Below are positions 24,883-38,134 of a DNA stretch of 64,000 nucleotides, piece by piece (position 1 is the stretch's first letter; the number at the start of each line of letters is the position of its first letter). This stretch comes from Paramecium octaurelia (taxonomy: Eukaryota; Ciliophora; Oligohymenophorea; Peniculida; Parameciidae), in the NCBI GenBank assembly GCA_905182995.1, contig CAJJDP010000064.1, positions 130,627 through 194,626 of the forward strand, given 5' to 3'. Made by a program: the position numbers and the translations under genes. The notes beneath the pieces were generated by a model. That model saw only the letters and a program-made list of their open reading frames with translations, did not search any database and was not told where the DNA came from.

Positions 24883-26724
24883 TCAAAAATTTAACAATTA
24901 AATAAGTCTATTTAAAGTTTTCTGGTATTCTTCCCAATCACCACTAATGTAGTGAGACTTTAATAAGTAAAGACCATCACAATTATGTATCTGTCTAATT
25001 GAAATTTCGAACTTGAGAGATAAATTGGCTGAACATACATAATCATATTAATCATTTTACTGATGAACTAATAAATGATAATTTGTACCTACAGTATTTT
25101 GATCTGCATTTACATTATTACCTTCAGTAACTCAGCAGCAAAGACAGCAGGGTCTCTATTAGTAGTACATTTTAAGTTGAAAGCTCCTTTGTGAATTTTT
25201 GGTTATGGAGTTTTGACTGGATTGGGCTGTGTGTATTCGGATATGGCACTTATGGCACGTTCTCTATTAATAAACTAATATAATAATATAATTAGAACTT
25301 TTGGCTTGGCTTTGTCTAATGAAAAAGAATCTTCAGTTTTTCGATTGGTTTGTAATGGTGTATTTCCATTAGTGCCAACACTTGAAATAGAATTGTTAAC
25401 GACTTAATAAATTGGTTTGAGCATGGGAGGAATGATGGGTCTAATTTATGCTCTTTTAACTATTTCTCTTTTTAATTAGATAGTAAATGTTTTAGGGGAA
25501 TCCGGTTTAGTTATCTATTTAAATGTTTGAGGTGAAGGTGATTGTTGTCTATTATTAGTTTAAGTCATGATTCGATGTTATGGTGAATGCCCATTACTTG
25601 TATTCTACTTTTGCCTGGAGGTATTATTATTGCTTGTATTTAAGGAATCAAGATTCGATGAATTGAGAATATATGATTAAGTAATTGAATCGTCGACATC
25701 TTTTTTGAAGTAATTAAATGTTCTATTCTTTTTGTTTTTTTGTATTTGAAGATAATAGAGTGTAGTGATATTATTATGTCGATTTTTCTTAACAAGTTTT
25801 CTACAAAGTTGGGGATCAATTGAATATAGATTTTTCAATTACTCAACTATTATTTCATCAACTTAAATATTATCACTTCCTATATTTCCAAAATTCTCTT
25901 CTAACTTAATTATCTTAGCCCATTTATGTCCTTTTATTTGTGGGATTGTAAATCTCTTTTTTGGATCGGTGTTTAGTATATTTTTTAAGAGATCCTTTGC
26001 TTCAGCTGATAACCATTTAGGAAACACAAGTTCTCCAGCAATGATCTTCTTATATAATTAATTGGTATTCTAATCTTCGAATGGCAGATATCCACAAAGC
26101 ATTGCATATAAGACTATACCACAACTCCAAATGTCGATTAAATATCCAGAATATTTCAAACCTTGAATCATTTCTGGGGCAGCATAGCATGGACTTCCAC
26201 AGGCTGTCTTCAATAATTCATTTGGTTTATAAGTGTTGGATAAACCGAAGTCCACAATTTTAATATTTTGATTATGATCAAAAAGCAAGTTCTCTGGTTT
26301 CAAATCTCTATGAACAATGCCAACTTTATGCATGTATTCAACTCCTGACAAAATTTGAAGCAAGAATCTGCATGCTATCTTTTCTGAAACTCTGTGATTT
26401 TTTACAATATATTCAAATAATTCTCCACCGCTGGCATATTCCATGATTAAATAAATCTCCTTATCAGTGTCGATTATCTCGTAAATTTATATTATGTGAG
26501 GATGTCTCAACTTCTTTAAGATTTCAATTTCCTTTGCTATCCTATACACATCACTTTCATCTTCAAACTTGGCTTTTTCTAATATTTTAATGGCTACCTA
26601 ATAGTAATAAAAATTAAGGTACCTTTTCTCCGGTTTATAAATGAGTTCCCATTTTAACCTTTCCAAATGTGCCTTCACCTAATGTATTTCCTATAGCGTA
26701 GTTACCAAGAGTTGATTCTTGCAT
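24883..26724 (-). CDS. SNF1/AMPK-MARK-like protein kinase
   Basis: Ser/Thr kinase of the CAMK group. The N-terminal kinase domain shows the glycine loop GEGTFGKV, VAIK lysine, HRDLKPEN catalytic loop, DFGLSN, and activation loop ending CGSPCYAAPE with a phosphorylatable Thr two residues before the Cys. A long Ser/Asn/Gln-rich linker follows, then a C-terminal region (CTTNRDP ... SLKFEISI ... HYISGDW) resembling a KA1 domain. Introns: 26598-26622 and probably 25275-25298 (GTT donor). The frame shifts by one between about 25125 and 25145, inside the KA1 region, with no plausible intron; this is either a sequence error or a real lesion. Divergent, 77 bp away, from a pseudokinase-MORN gene. Confidence 0.85.
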
Positions 26725-26801
26725 TTACTGTTATAATTAATATTTAATTGATGGGTGTTTAATAAAGTGACAACAATGAAGCACCTCCTTTCTTGTCACA
26801 C
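26725..26801. promoter_or_regulatory. 77-bp divergent spacer between kinase and pseudokinase genes
   Basis: Only 77 bases separate the two start codons, so the promoters must be shared or overlapping. No factor site is recognised. Confidence 0.45.
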
Positions 26802-28986
26802 ATGAAAATGATATATGATAAAGGGAACTATAAAGTTTATGAGAATGATAAAAATCAAAAATTTGATTACTAAGAATTTAAATCAAGCTAAAATTCATTT
26901 AAGAATGAGTTAGAGGTTGCTTAAGAAATTTAGAACCAAAATTTTTAGGGAATCGCTAAAATCGAGTAGATCTCTCTATAACAAAGTGAAAAATGGCTTA
27001 TTAAGTATTCTACTTTATGCATTTTGACTGAACATCCGACCTATTCTCTAAGGGAGTATTTGTAAAAGAAGGAAAAAACATTATCCAACCAATAGATAAC
27101 TGAATTACTAGTATCAATAACCGGAGCATAAAACTAATTAGGAATGTAAAAACAATATCTTGGATTTGATAACATATATACGAGTGATGGAAATGTTTGG
27201 AAACTCAAGCCATTTTTTGAATCCGAATCCCCATATCAACGATTAATGAAGTATAAGGCTGAGAAGACTCCTAATTTCGAATTAGACAGCTTCCCCGCTC
27301 CAGAAGAATTTGAAGGTAAAGTCTGCGATACCGATAGAGTACAAATTTTTGGTCTTGGTATGATTATTTTAGAATTGATCACAAGTATTAAGGATTTTAT
27401 TTTGTAGAACAAAAAAGCAAAGAAGTCTATTTACAATATAAGTTGAATGAATCAATACTCTTGCAACGCGTTTAATAGATTTAAAATCTGAAATAGTAAT
27501 TTTCTGGAAATTTAATTGATATCATTATAGATATGGTTGATACAGATTTAGTCAGAAGACCCAATTTCTAACAATTAATAAAAACTTTGAAGTCTCCTTC
27601 ATCAAAAATAGTGTTCATCTAAACTAAACTTGATTGTCTACGAGAGATCCCAAAACTAAATCTTCTAGATTCAGTTAGTTATTTTGGATAGAATGTTTTA
27701 AATTAAAATGAAGAACAAACAATAAGTAAAGCAATAGAAGAAGCTTAAAATTACATTTCTAACAGCATCCAAAAAATGAAATCAGAATTGCAGAGCATTC
27801 AAAATCGGCAGATTATTGAGGAGTAAAATGGATAAAAATATGAAGGTCAATTAGTTAATAATCTATATGAAGGAAAAGGTAGTTATTAAATCTATTTAGG
27901 TCGACTCTATTCCAAAAGAGGAGATTTGATTTATGAAGGAGAATTTGTGTAAGGGTATTTTCATAATTTGGGAATTCAGTATTACTAAAATGGAATTTCT
28001 TTGAAAGATAGCTATGATATCTAGAATTGTAAGAATATTATGAAGTATGCCAAACAATACGAGGGTAATTTTAGAATGGGACAGTAAAGTATTCTATAAT
28101 ATTAGTAAACATGGAAAAGGTAAATTGATTTTAACAAATGGAGAATATTTCTGTGGGGAATTCAAAAATGATGAAATTGACGGTGGTGGTCAGTTTGTAA
28201 AAAGATTGAAGGAGAAAATAATAGGGATTTGGGATAATGGAATATTAAAATCAACTCCAGGATTTTAAAAAGAGTTAATATCTTTTAGATCTCCTGAGTT
28301 TGTTAATTAATCACAACTTTCAGAAGACAACTAAAAATAATAATTATTTTTGATTAATTAAGATGAGATGCCTAATCATTAATAACACCTATAAGTTAAG
28401 ATTACATCAATTGATTCTGTAATAAGCAAACTGCAAACTTGCAAGAATTAATTGATAGCTAAAATTAATACTCATTTATAATATTTCAGTCCTCAATAAT
28501 AATAAAATAGAAAGGACCATAAACTTTATTTTGATGAAGCCAAAACAAAATTAAAGTATGAAGGTCAACTTTTTACTGGGCAAATGCATGGAAGAGGCAC
28601 TTTATATTTTGAGAATGGATAAATTCCATATCAATATTAGGGCGATTTTGTAAATGGAAAATTTGAAGGGTTTGGTAATTTGATGAATGAAAAACCAGAG
28701 ACCCAGACGCACATTAATTACTAAGATTTGAGAGATGTCATTTAGACGGGGTAGTGGACAAAATACTAAGGGACTTTTTTAAAAGGAGAGTAAGAATATA
28801 TAAAAAATAATATATAGGAAACATGGACAAGGATTTTTGTATTTGAATGATAATAGTGAGTTACTAGGGTTTTTTGAGAAAAATTAGATACATGGAGAAG
28901 GATATTTAAAAAGACCACCACAAGAAGATGTTTATGCAGTATGGTAAAACGGTATACTTTAGAAGGAATTAAAAGGCAAATTATGA
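26802..28986 (+). CDS. Pseudokinase-MORN fusion protein
   Basis: Predicted 696 residues. The first 270 residues follow the late part of a kinase fold: a segment like APEEFEG, then GLGMIILELIT and RRPNFQQLI, matching the APE, helix F and RPT regions. The VAIK lysine, HRD loop and DFG motif are not visible, so it should be catalytically dead. Residues about 350 to 690 carry MORN-type repeats (YEGEF, HGKGKL, HGRGTLYFENG, HGEGYL) with a Gln-rich spacer. Introns at 27385-27407, 27879-27899, 28084-28105 and 28790-28817 give an exact frame. It may act as a scaffold. Confidence 0.82.
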
Positions 28987-29046
28987 AATCATATCTATGA
29001 TGTAATATTTGAACAAAATTTAAAAAATAATACAACATATGTTTTA

Positions 29047-29409
29047 TCATTCTGTCATGCTTTCCTTGTTTAAACATATTCTTTTTGGTTCAAATTCTGA
29101 TGAGAGCAAAGTAGAGGCTTTGCGTTTATCTTGTAACAATTCTTCTTTTGTAATTGATGTACAAATGATAGATTCCAATTCTTATGAAGGTGTATTCAAA
29201 CCCTCCTCTAGTTCGTGATCTAGTTCTTCTTTTTCTTTATTAATTGGCTCCTAAACTTGTTATAACTCCTCAAAATTTTCATTTTCTTCGACTTAAGAAA
29301 GTGCTTCTTCAGAAATTTCACTCAGTTCTTCTTCTTTGAAGATATAATTGTATGCTTTTTTAAGCCATCCATCAAATTTTCTATTTAATTTTGTAGTTGC
29401 GTTTCCCAT
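29047..29409 (-). CDS. Small acidic protein with myristoylation-type start
   Basis: Intronless 120-residue frame. MGNATTK at the start fits N-myristoylation. The middle is very rich in Glu, and the tail is mixed and polar. No family is recognised. It is convergent with the pseudokinase-MORN gene, 60 bp away. Confidence 0.65.
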
Positions 29410-29558
29410 TGTATTTAAAAATTTATTAACTGAATTATAATATATATATATTATGATAAAAAATAATTATATTTTCTTAAAAATATAATATTTACGAATT
29501 CCCAATTCAAATAACTTATTTCTCCCACTTTTCAAAGTCTTTGTATCTGACAACAAAA

Positions 29559-30202
29559 TCATTTTGATTTCTTTTCGACAATGAAATACTCTTATATATG
29601 AATTCTAATAAGTACAGTAAGTAGTGATTTGGCATCATCTCCAGCATTTTCGAATAGTTGACAGAATTCATCAAAATCTAACTGTGTGCCATGTTCTCCC
29701 AAAATTAGATCTAAATCGAAATTCAATTCAAATTCTTTCCGTATTGTATCAATAATCGTAGACTTTAGTACATACCCAGATTTATCAAGTTAACCACCTA
29801 AGGCACAAAAGGCATCGACTAGTTTATTTTGATATAGTACTATATTCTTGAGTGATGGTTTCTTCCTCATTCAATTGTTATTGATATTACTTCAATTTGC
29901 AGTAAAGATCACAAATTTGTTTTAAGTCAAGAAATTTAGCATTCATGATCTTCAATTCTTCATTAAACTTATTAATAAGCTTATCGTTATTCAATAGTTT
30001 AAGATCTTGTTACAAATTTAACTGATTTACCTCTAAGTACATCATCTACTTCATGCTTCCCAACATACCCAGTTCCTTTGGGATCGAATTTTTTAACCTC
30101 GATAATTATTTCATTCATTTCCTCTTGACTTAAATTAAACATGCTTTTGGCTTATTAAACTAAGTCTTAGTATTCAGCATTCAACGTTGGTTTTCTTTTC
30201 AT
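29559..30202 (-). CDS. EF-hand-like protein
   Basis: Predicted 198 residues after introns 30006-30030 (25 nt, AAG acceptor) and 29819-29840 (22 nt). An N-terminal EF-hand-like segment reads FDPKGTGYVGKHEVDDVL, and a second pair lies near the C-terminus (LDKSGYV, and QLDFDEFCQLFE). A central helical stretch separates them. The calcium-binding loops are degenerate. The layout recalls axonemal EF-hand proteins such as those of the dynein regulatory complex, but this is inference. Confidence 0.72.
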
Positions 30203-30536
30203 TCGATTCAAATAAAAATTAAAACTAAATGATAATTATATGATAAAAAATAAATTCAAAGAACAAAATACTACTCTAACACATTTCAATATAGATTGAA
30301 CAAATTAGAAGAAAATAGTCTTTAATAACATAATTTTATTTTTAATTTATAATGTAAATATGTCTCAATTACAATTGATTTTCCATTGGATAACAAGGTG
30401 TCGAAACTATTGATATTGAGGGGGAAATAGAGAAAAAATTTATAAATAGTAAATGAGATCACGAAGTTGACAGATGTGAATGTAGCAAATAGTGAAAATT
30501 TATTAATAAATGTACGGTATTATATTTGTAAACAAA

Positions 30537-30751
30537 TCAATTGATGTTAAGCTTAGTTCTTCTCCAATGTCTACGTTTTGAATTATACCTAGTAAAGTGT
30601 TATTTTCATTTGATACCTGATTGTGTTATCAGTTCTATATCTAAACCAATTTGGAAGAGGTCTATTTTGCTTATTAGCTTTAATCAATCTCTTCTTCATT
30701 CTCAATGATTTATGGGCTCCCTAAATAAACATAAGTGAAAGTCAATACCAT
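30537..30751 (-). CDS. RPL39: Ribosomal protein eL39
   Basis: 52-residue cytosolic large-subunit protein lining the exit tunnel. The sequence ends [15 protein letters not shown], matching the highly conserved eL39 tail, and contains [11 protein letters not shown]. The first intron (30721-30748, 28 nt) interrupts the gene directly after the ATG codon, and the second (30589-30616, 28 nt) splits the conserved TIRYNSKRR segment. Too small to be seen as an uninterrupted ORF. Confidence 0.96.
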
Positions 30752-30914
30752 TTTAAATCTTTTTTTAATTTATTTAATAATTATTCCTCATATATTTCTT
30801 AATCATTTCCAAATCCACACCTTATAATCCATTATTTCGACAGTGACTAAGTGACAAGGCAGAAATGGAACAATAAAATTTCAAATCTAAACAGAGCAAT
30901 TATATTAATAGAAA

Positions 30915-32203
<1,289 letters not shown>

Positions 32204-32375
32204 CTTTAAGGATTATTATTAAATTATAATTAAAATACTATAGAAATTAGATTAATGCAAATTAGAAACCCCTTTATATCCATAAATGTATACCATAAAT
32301 AAAAAACAGTAAAAGAGAATAATCTAATGTAAATTGACTGATTAATTGTACTTTGAGTATACAAAAAAATAAAAA

Positions 32376-33041
32376 TCATCTAAATCTTCTAAGAGAAATT
32401 CTATTTCTTCTTGCATAATTGGTTCTTCTTGAAGGCCTTGTTTAATTATTACGATGACCTTTAACTCTGAGTCCTCTGCTCTTTCTGCCAGCTGATGTCA
32501 ATCCTTAAATAATAAATCATTCACAAAACCTCTTAATTCTCTATGTTTATGAACTGGCTTGGTTATCCAATTGATTCTTGAATCACCTCTGATGGCTGGA
32601 TGGAATGGATCGACTGTAATGACTTCGTAGTATTTATATGTGCCATCTTAGGCTACCCAATAGGAATTTAAGACTCTCAAGGCTCCAATTTTTCTTCCAA
32701 CTCTTTCTTCAGCAACAGATCTGAGATTTCTTGTTGGCTTTAATTAATTAACTCCTTGACTCTTGGGTTTTCCTTTGACTAGTCCCTTTCTGATGAGCAA
32801 TTTTCTACCACCTCTTCGTACTCTAACTCTATAAATTACATAGCCTTAATGATGATCATAATGAATTACCTTGTTTGGCTTTGTAACCCAATCTCCTAGC
32901 CTTATCTGGTCGACTTGGCCTGGTGGCTCTGTGAATTACTGGCAATTGTCTATATTCCCATGTTCTAATTCTCATGATAAAGCTCAACACATCTGATTGT
33001 TTCTTTTTCCAAAGCTCTTGTAAATACTTGTATGCTCCCAT
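32376..33041 (-). CDS. RPL15: Ribosomal protein eL15
   Basis: 204-residue cytosolic large-subunit protein, the exact usual length. It begins [11 protein letters not shown] and holds [29 protein letters not shown] and [13 protein letters not shown], all strongly conserved. Two introns are required by that conservation: 32845-32869 (25 nt) and 32504-32529 (26 nt, GTT donor). Both end in AAG. This gene is the best anchor for the unusual 3' splice sites in this window. Confidence 0.97.
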
Positions 33042-33116
33042 TTGAATGTTAAAAAAGATTTTTATTTATGAATAATTTTCAAATCCCCATATAGAAGCCA
33101 CAATATATAAATTTAA

Positions 33117-34816
33117 TCATTTCTTTAATTTTTATAACATTTCTTAATTCGCTGTGAGTAACAATTAAATTCTCTCATCCAAAGATTATTCTTCCTAAGG
33201 CTCATTCACTTCTTGACAACTGTATTTTCCACTATAAACGAGGAATCTTTAATTTTTTTCCATTTCTTGTTCAATCCAAGAGGACAATTGAGTTGAATGA
33301 GACTCCCTTTACTAAAATATCTCTGGAATGATGTACGACTCTTCTGCCAGCTTCAAACAATATTGCATATAAACCAGCAATTCTGGTTGAAAATATTCAA
33401 GGTAGTGATTATAAGTGACAAACAATCTATCATCTTAGACAGGACAGAACTCTACGTTATTAATCAAACCAAATTAAGAAATTATTTTGATACTACAAGG
33501 AGGAGGATACTTAAATGTGATCACAGTCCTATCTACAAATTTAGCCTTCACTGTCCCATTCTTTAATAATAAGAATTCTCCAACTTCCCTCAAATCAACC
33601 TTCCTTAACTCTTCAAAATTTCCCTGTTCAACTCTATAATACTCAACAGGCTTTTGTTTCTCTTACAGTTAAGTGATGATCAAATTCATATTTGATTTGT
33701 ATTTCGTATTTATAAGTTTGCAATATACATCGAAGGCACCTAGATTGTATTTATCATTCTAAATTATTGTTATAACATTTACATATATCGATTACTCCCA
33801 TTTCTACTGCCCATATTCCCAAAATATCCCATCTCTGAGTAGAAGTTACTCATTTATCAATCCGATCCCTCCATCTACCTAAAACCAGAATTAGATTTAG
33901 TTTGTAAACATAAAGATGGGTCTTCCCAAATTAATTTAACTAATCTTATTCATAATTGGAGACACATTGTCATTGACTTGTATTGTCTTAATCGGTTGGT
34001 CTATTAAGATTTTAGTAACCAATTAATCCTTTATTTTATAGCAATTGTATGTCTCATAAAAATAGTCCTGCATTTCCTCCTATTCATTCAAGATGTATTC
34101 AATCAATTCTGTTGGAAATTAGATGTCTAGATATTATACTATTTGAATTATAACACATATATACATTTTTCGTTATTTAAGAAATCTTTTACTAAAACAA
34201 AGAAAGGTGCTATCCATTATATTGGAAAGTTGATCAAACTAAATTCTTTATTCAGAATTCTATATGTGTACCCTATTCCACAATCTATACTGGCTGCTGT
34301 TGATTTGGTGCCCCCAAGATTATATTTCTTAATGAAATTATTCACAAAATTGTTTTCATTTTCAATTTCCTTAACAACAGCAACAGTTTAATTACAAGAA
34401 TAGTATTGCAAAGAAATTTAGAATGTTTATAGATTCAATTTCATTTAAGCATAACCATCTATTGACTTTAATATAGCATAGTCGTTCTCAATTTAATATT
34501 CGAGTGGCCAAATCTATTATTATCATTATTGAGCATTTACAATAGTTTAAATTTTCTTCATCTTAACTGCCTCTTCATAAATTATTTAATCCGAGTTGAG
34601 ATATGTATACTTGGATGCCACCTATAGCACTTCTTTGACCTTCTCTTGTATGTTGTCGTATTTTCTACAATTCTCCACTTTGATTCTGCTTCTCTCTCCC
34701 TTGCTATTAAAATAACTTAGAGTCCCTGCATTTGAATATATCAATGCCGATTAGTCCTTAAATACGGCATGTATTGAATCATCAAATTATATGAATTCTT
34801 TTATAAATTCAAACAT
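33117..34816 (-). CDS. C5orf34-like protein
   Basis: Predicted 548 residues. Introns 34514-34540 (27 nt, removes an in-frame TGA) and 34139-34164 (26 nt). The segment IWPLEYQIEND...SIDGYAQMKL resembles the WP...DGHA block of animal C5orf34, and the later EFLLLKNGTVKAKFVDRTVI and VDGGIGLINE blocks fit its two conserved domains. Function is unknown; the domains recall polo-box-like folds. The family match is from memory and moderately sure. Confidence 0.68.
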
Positions 34817-34885
34817 AAATTATCAATAATTTATTTTCGTTAGAATATTTGGAAATTGAGTATAAAATAAAAAGCAAAAAAGAAA

Positions 34886-34958
34886 CACCCATGGCAGGGA
34901 TTGAACCTGCAGCCTACAGCTTAGAAGGCTGTCGCGCTACCAATTGCGCCACATGGGC
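34886..34958 (-). tRNA. tRNA-Arg(UCU)
   Basis: A 73-base cloverleaf on the minus strand: 7-bp acceptor stem (one G-U pair), D arm with TTGGTA loop, anticodon stem ACAGC/GCTGT around loop CTTCTAA giving anticodon TCT, and T arm GCAGG-TTCAATC-CCTGC, with discriminator G. No intron and no encoded CCA. A run of six T's just downstream fits an RNA polymerase III stop. It decodes AGA, the main arginine codon in this AT-rich genome. Confidence 0.95.
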
Positions 34959-35112
34959 ATCTGTACTTATATCGACTAATTGTTGTAATAATCATATTAG
35001 AGAACGAACTATTGAACACATTAGAAAAAGTATAGATAAATTTAATTATTTATTCATCCTAAAAAAATTTGAACTATTGTTTAGAAAGTACCATACATTT
35101 TAACTATTTCAC

Positions 35113-35937
35113 TCATAAACTAATTGTAATAGGTGGCTTCAATTTTGCCCTTTAGAAAAGTATATTGATAATAAATACTTCGTCGCCACACAGAAAACAC
35201 CTCTTCTGATATCCTTTGTTGCAAGTGCCACAATACGTATGAGCACACGGAATTATGGTGACTGCATCACTTACAAATTTCCCACAATATTTACAGAGCA
35301 ACGCTTGATGAAGATGAATCTAAATGTTAATTCTCTCTTACTGTTTATTATTACAATAGCTTCGCCTTCAATTCAAACTACTTAAACTTGTCCTAAATCG
35401 AGCTATTCTGCTCTTGGGTTCTCCATAATTAATGTTCTGCCCTATGCAATTGCTCCTTCAACTCTGTTTCTAATGAATTCATCTACTTTTTAATGGTCAA
35501 AACATCATTTTCCTATTTATCCTCCTGGAGACTTTCATATGCCAATTTTAGTGATAAGAATTTTCTTTCAAGTTGTTCCATCATCTTCTATTGCTCTTGA
35601 TTTTTCTCTTGTAATTCCTAACATTCTCTCTCCTGAGTTTATACAATTAATCATATACTTTTTCATGATACTTTTGTTCCCAATTACAAGGTATTTCAAA
35701 TTGCTAAATTGGATTCACCAATGAATTAAACAATTTCTTTTAGACTAGTTTCTTAAAAACCGGCATCTATTTAAAACTAGGCTAAGTTTTTTGTCTCTTG
35801 GTTTAAACGCTTTATCCTTATTATTTCACACCCACATCTTCTGAAGTCTTATACGATCTAATGTCAAACTTAAATGTTGTTTTAGATAATATTTTCGGAG
35901 TGCTTTGATCAAGTGCCGGAAATCTTTAAGAAAACAT
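35113..35937 (-). CDS. RING-finger protein with coiled coil
   Basis: Predicted 258 residues after introns 35633-35658 (26 nt, CAG acceptor) and 35320-35341 (22 nt). The N-terminal third is basic. A Gln/Glu-rich coiled coil follows, and a C-terminal RING-type zinc site reads CKYCGKF...CAHTYCGTC...CFLCGDE. It is probably an E3 ubiquitin ligase; the partner is unknown. It starts 69 bp after the stop of the next gene upstream on the same strand. Confidence 0.8.
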
Positions 35938-36006
35938 TATGCAAATTTTAATTATTAGTAATTTATATTTTTGAGTAATTATAAAAACAAAATCATCTGC
36001 CAAAGT

Positions 36007-36856
36007 TCAATCATTCTCAAAATCTGAATACTCCCATTTGGCCAACTAAACAGATGATTTCTTTTTGAAATTTAACTATTATATGGCAGGCTTATTGATT
36101 ATCCCCTTCTGAGGGATTTCTTATATGTAATTCGCTTTGAATTTTCTAATATATGTAGGTCTCCCTTAGGGTGATGATGAAATCGTTTTCAATCTATTAA
36201 GTATTTTACACTTTTCAACATTTAATCCCAAAACATATGCCGTAGGTTTCACTAAACAAATTTTCTTACACTTCTGAAATGACGAATTCACTCTTGACTA
36301 AGGCGGCCTATGAGTATAGATTTCTTGATTCTTAACTTGAAATGTTGGGGATTAAGTGCAAATATCAGTTTAAATAGGTTTAAATTAACTTGACTCTGGT
36401 AATTTACATGTTATACTCCTATTTCGAATTTATGACATCCTTTCTAAGATCTTATTCTTGAAATCAATGTTTTTATAAATCCCTTATTGATTTTACTCAC
36501 TCAGAGGTAGAGTTTTGTATTTCTAATTGAATGATTTACTAAATTATGTCTGTCTTGTTTGGATTGACTTTGTGGTATTATTCAAATTCTACATTTATAA
36601 ATTTGCCGGATAACGAGTCGGTAAATAACTTGGATGATAATAGTCTCTTTGAGTTATGTGATATAGCGAAAATTAGGATTTTTTTCTGTTCTCTTTTACA
36701 CATTACTTAGCCAACAAATAACTTAGATTATATCTTTTAGCAGGACTACTCTCTTCTGTTAAACTTATTGTAAAGGGTCTTTTTATTTGTGCTTGATCAT
36801 CTGCTCTATTTATCGACAAAAATAGTCTACCCGTAAAGATCTACTGTTTTGCTCAT
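36007..36856 (-). CDS. Basic low-complexity protein, unknown
   Basis: Predicted 274 residues. The 25-nt intron 36805-36829 joins the first 9 codons to the long exon. Composition is rich in Gln, Lys, Ser and Tyr, with several Arg/Lys-Pro patches and no membrane segment. No family recognised. It sits head to tail with the RING gene. Confidence 0.62.
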
Positions 36857-37246
36857 GTATATAGATTAGTAATAAAATTATATAAATAATATTTAAATTC
36901 AAGCCTTTTCATGCACATTCCAATTTTGATATTAAAATTGGCTTAATTTGTATTTAATAACAACATAAAGAACATTTTCTAATAACTTTTAATAAAATTC
37001 AAATCAAGGATTGCTCTAATAAGGACAAATCAGTTTGTTTAAATTATCTAATTATAGAGTTATGAGTAATTATGTTATACTTTGTTCAATATCAAAACTA
37101 TGACTTAAAATTTCAGAATAATTTGAAAAGAATAACTGTTTATGAATTGCTTTGACTAATTTTATTTTATACCTAAAAATAACATTCTAATATCAAAAGA
37201 ATTATAACTGCAAAAGATACATATATAATATGAATAGATTAATTAT
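36857..37246. other. Intergenic, no gene seen
   Basis: About 390 AT-rich bases with no convincing frame, RNA gene or repeat. Confidence 0.5.
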
Positions 37247-37601
37247 TCATTTAACATTCTTCTAAAAATCACTAATAAATCCTTCAACAGTAGATTTTGC
37301 ATTCTAAATACATTAGTCTTATGAAGATGTTTTGATACATTATTCAAATTGAATTCCCATAAAGAGCATTTTAAAATCAAAGGCTTTCATTTACTTATCA
37401 ACATTTTTGCTTCTCTGGTGCATACCTTTTGAATTTATCAATTGAATTACATTATGCATATTTCTCAACATTTTTGGCATTTTAACTCATACATTGTTCA
37501 TGAAATTGTTTAGGAATATTCTAGACTACTTCTTCAAATCCTCTTTAAACGACATCCAAGGTTTTTTATAATTATTGATGAACTGCGCTTGCTCCACTCA
37601 T
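37247..37601 (-). CDS. Cysteine-motif protein B (tandem paralogue)
   Basis: Small helical protein with the pair C-x8-C followed by QNA (EQCIKTSSQDQCIQNA) near its C-terminus and a related EQCMSQNAK earlier. A first in-frame TGA lies at 37398-37400 (67-residue version). Removing a 19-nt GTT...AAG segment at 37384-37402 extends it to 111 residues and into the conserved motif. Such a short intron is unusual. It shares its layout with the gene 34 bp upstream. Confidence 0.55.
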
Positions 37602-37635
37602 ACCAGAAATAAATTTTAATTAAATAAAATAACAC

Positions 37636-38022
37636 TCATTATTTTTTGGATGTTAATTCAAGAGTCTTTAAAAAGTCCTATTGGATCTGCATAATATTAT
37701 TGATAGCTGATTATTGACACTAACTTCTTTCATTTATGGTGAGACATTCAGCAATTTCATTTTTCAAGTAATTAATCTTAAACTCCATTTTCTTTTCTTC
37801 CTTACTTTATCTTTTTTAGAAATTCATCATGCCTTGCATATTTATGAATAATTTACACTTCACAAATTCAAAACTATTTCCTTTATTTTCCTAAAAGCAC
37901 AAGTTTTCTTAATTTTGATATTTCTCAACAATTTAAGTCAAGAAATTTGAAGTAGTAAAATCAATAACCTCATTTCTGATTTCCTGAAATAGTTTAATTG
38001 TTTCATCTTCATTTCGATTCAT
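37636..38022 (-). CDS. Cysteine-motif protein A (tandem paralogue)
   Basis: Intronless 128-residue helical protein. It ends with AECLTINERSQCQQSA, a C-x8-C pair followed by Q(N/S)A as in its downstream neighbour. No signal peptide. The pair looks like an old tandem duplication of an uncharacterised family; a mitochondrial CHCH-like role is only a guess because the cysteine spacing differs. Confidence 0.65.
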
Positions 38023-38134
38023 AGTTAATCAATAATTGTAAATATAAATTATTAAAAATAATGTTATAGTACATGAATACTCAATCAAAAATGAAAAGAA
38101 TGTTTATATTTTAAGAATTATATATATTTTTTAT

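Noticed and set aside
37247-38022. One gene spanning both cysteine-motif proteins
   Set aside because: An in-frame TGA at 37636 has no donor site upstream to splice it out, and the two halves align to each other as paralogues.
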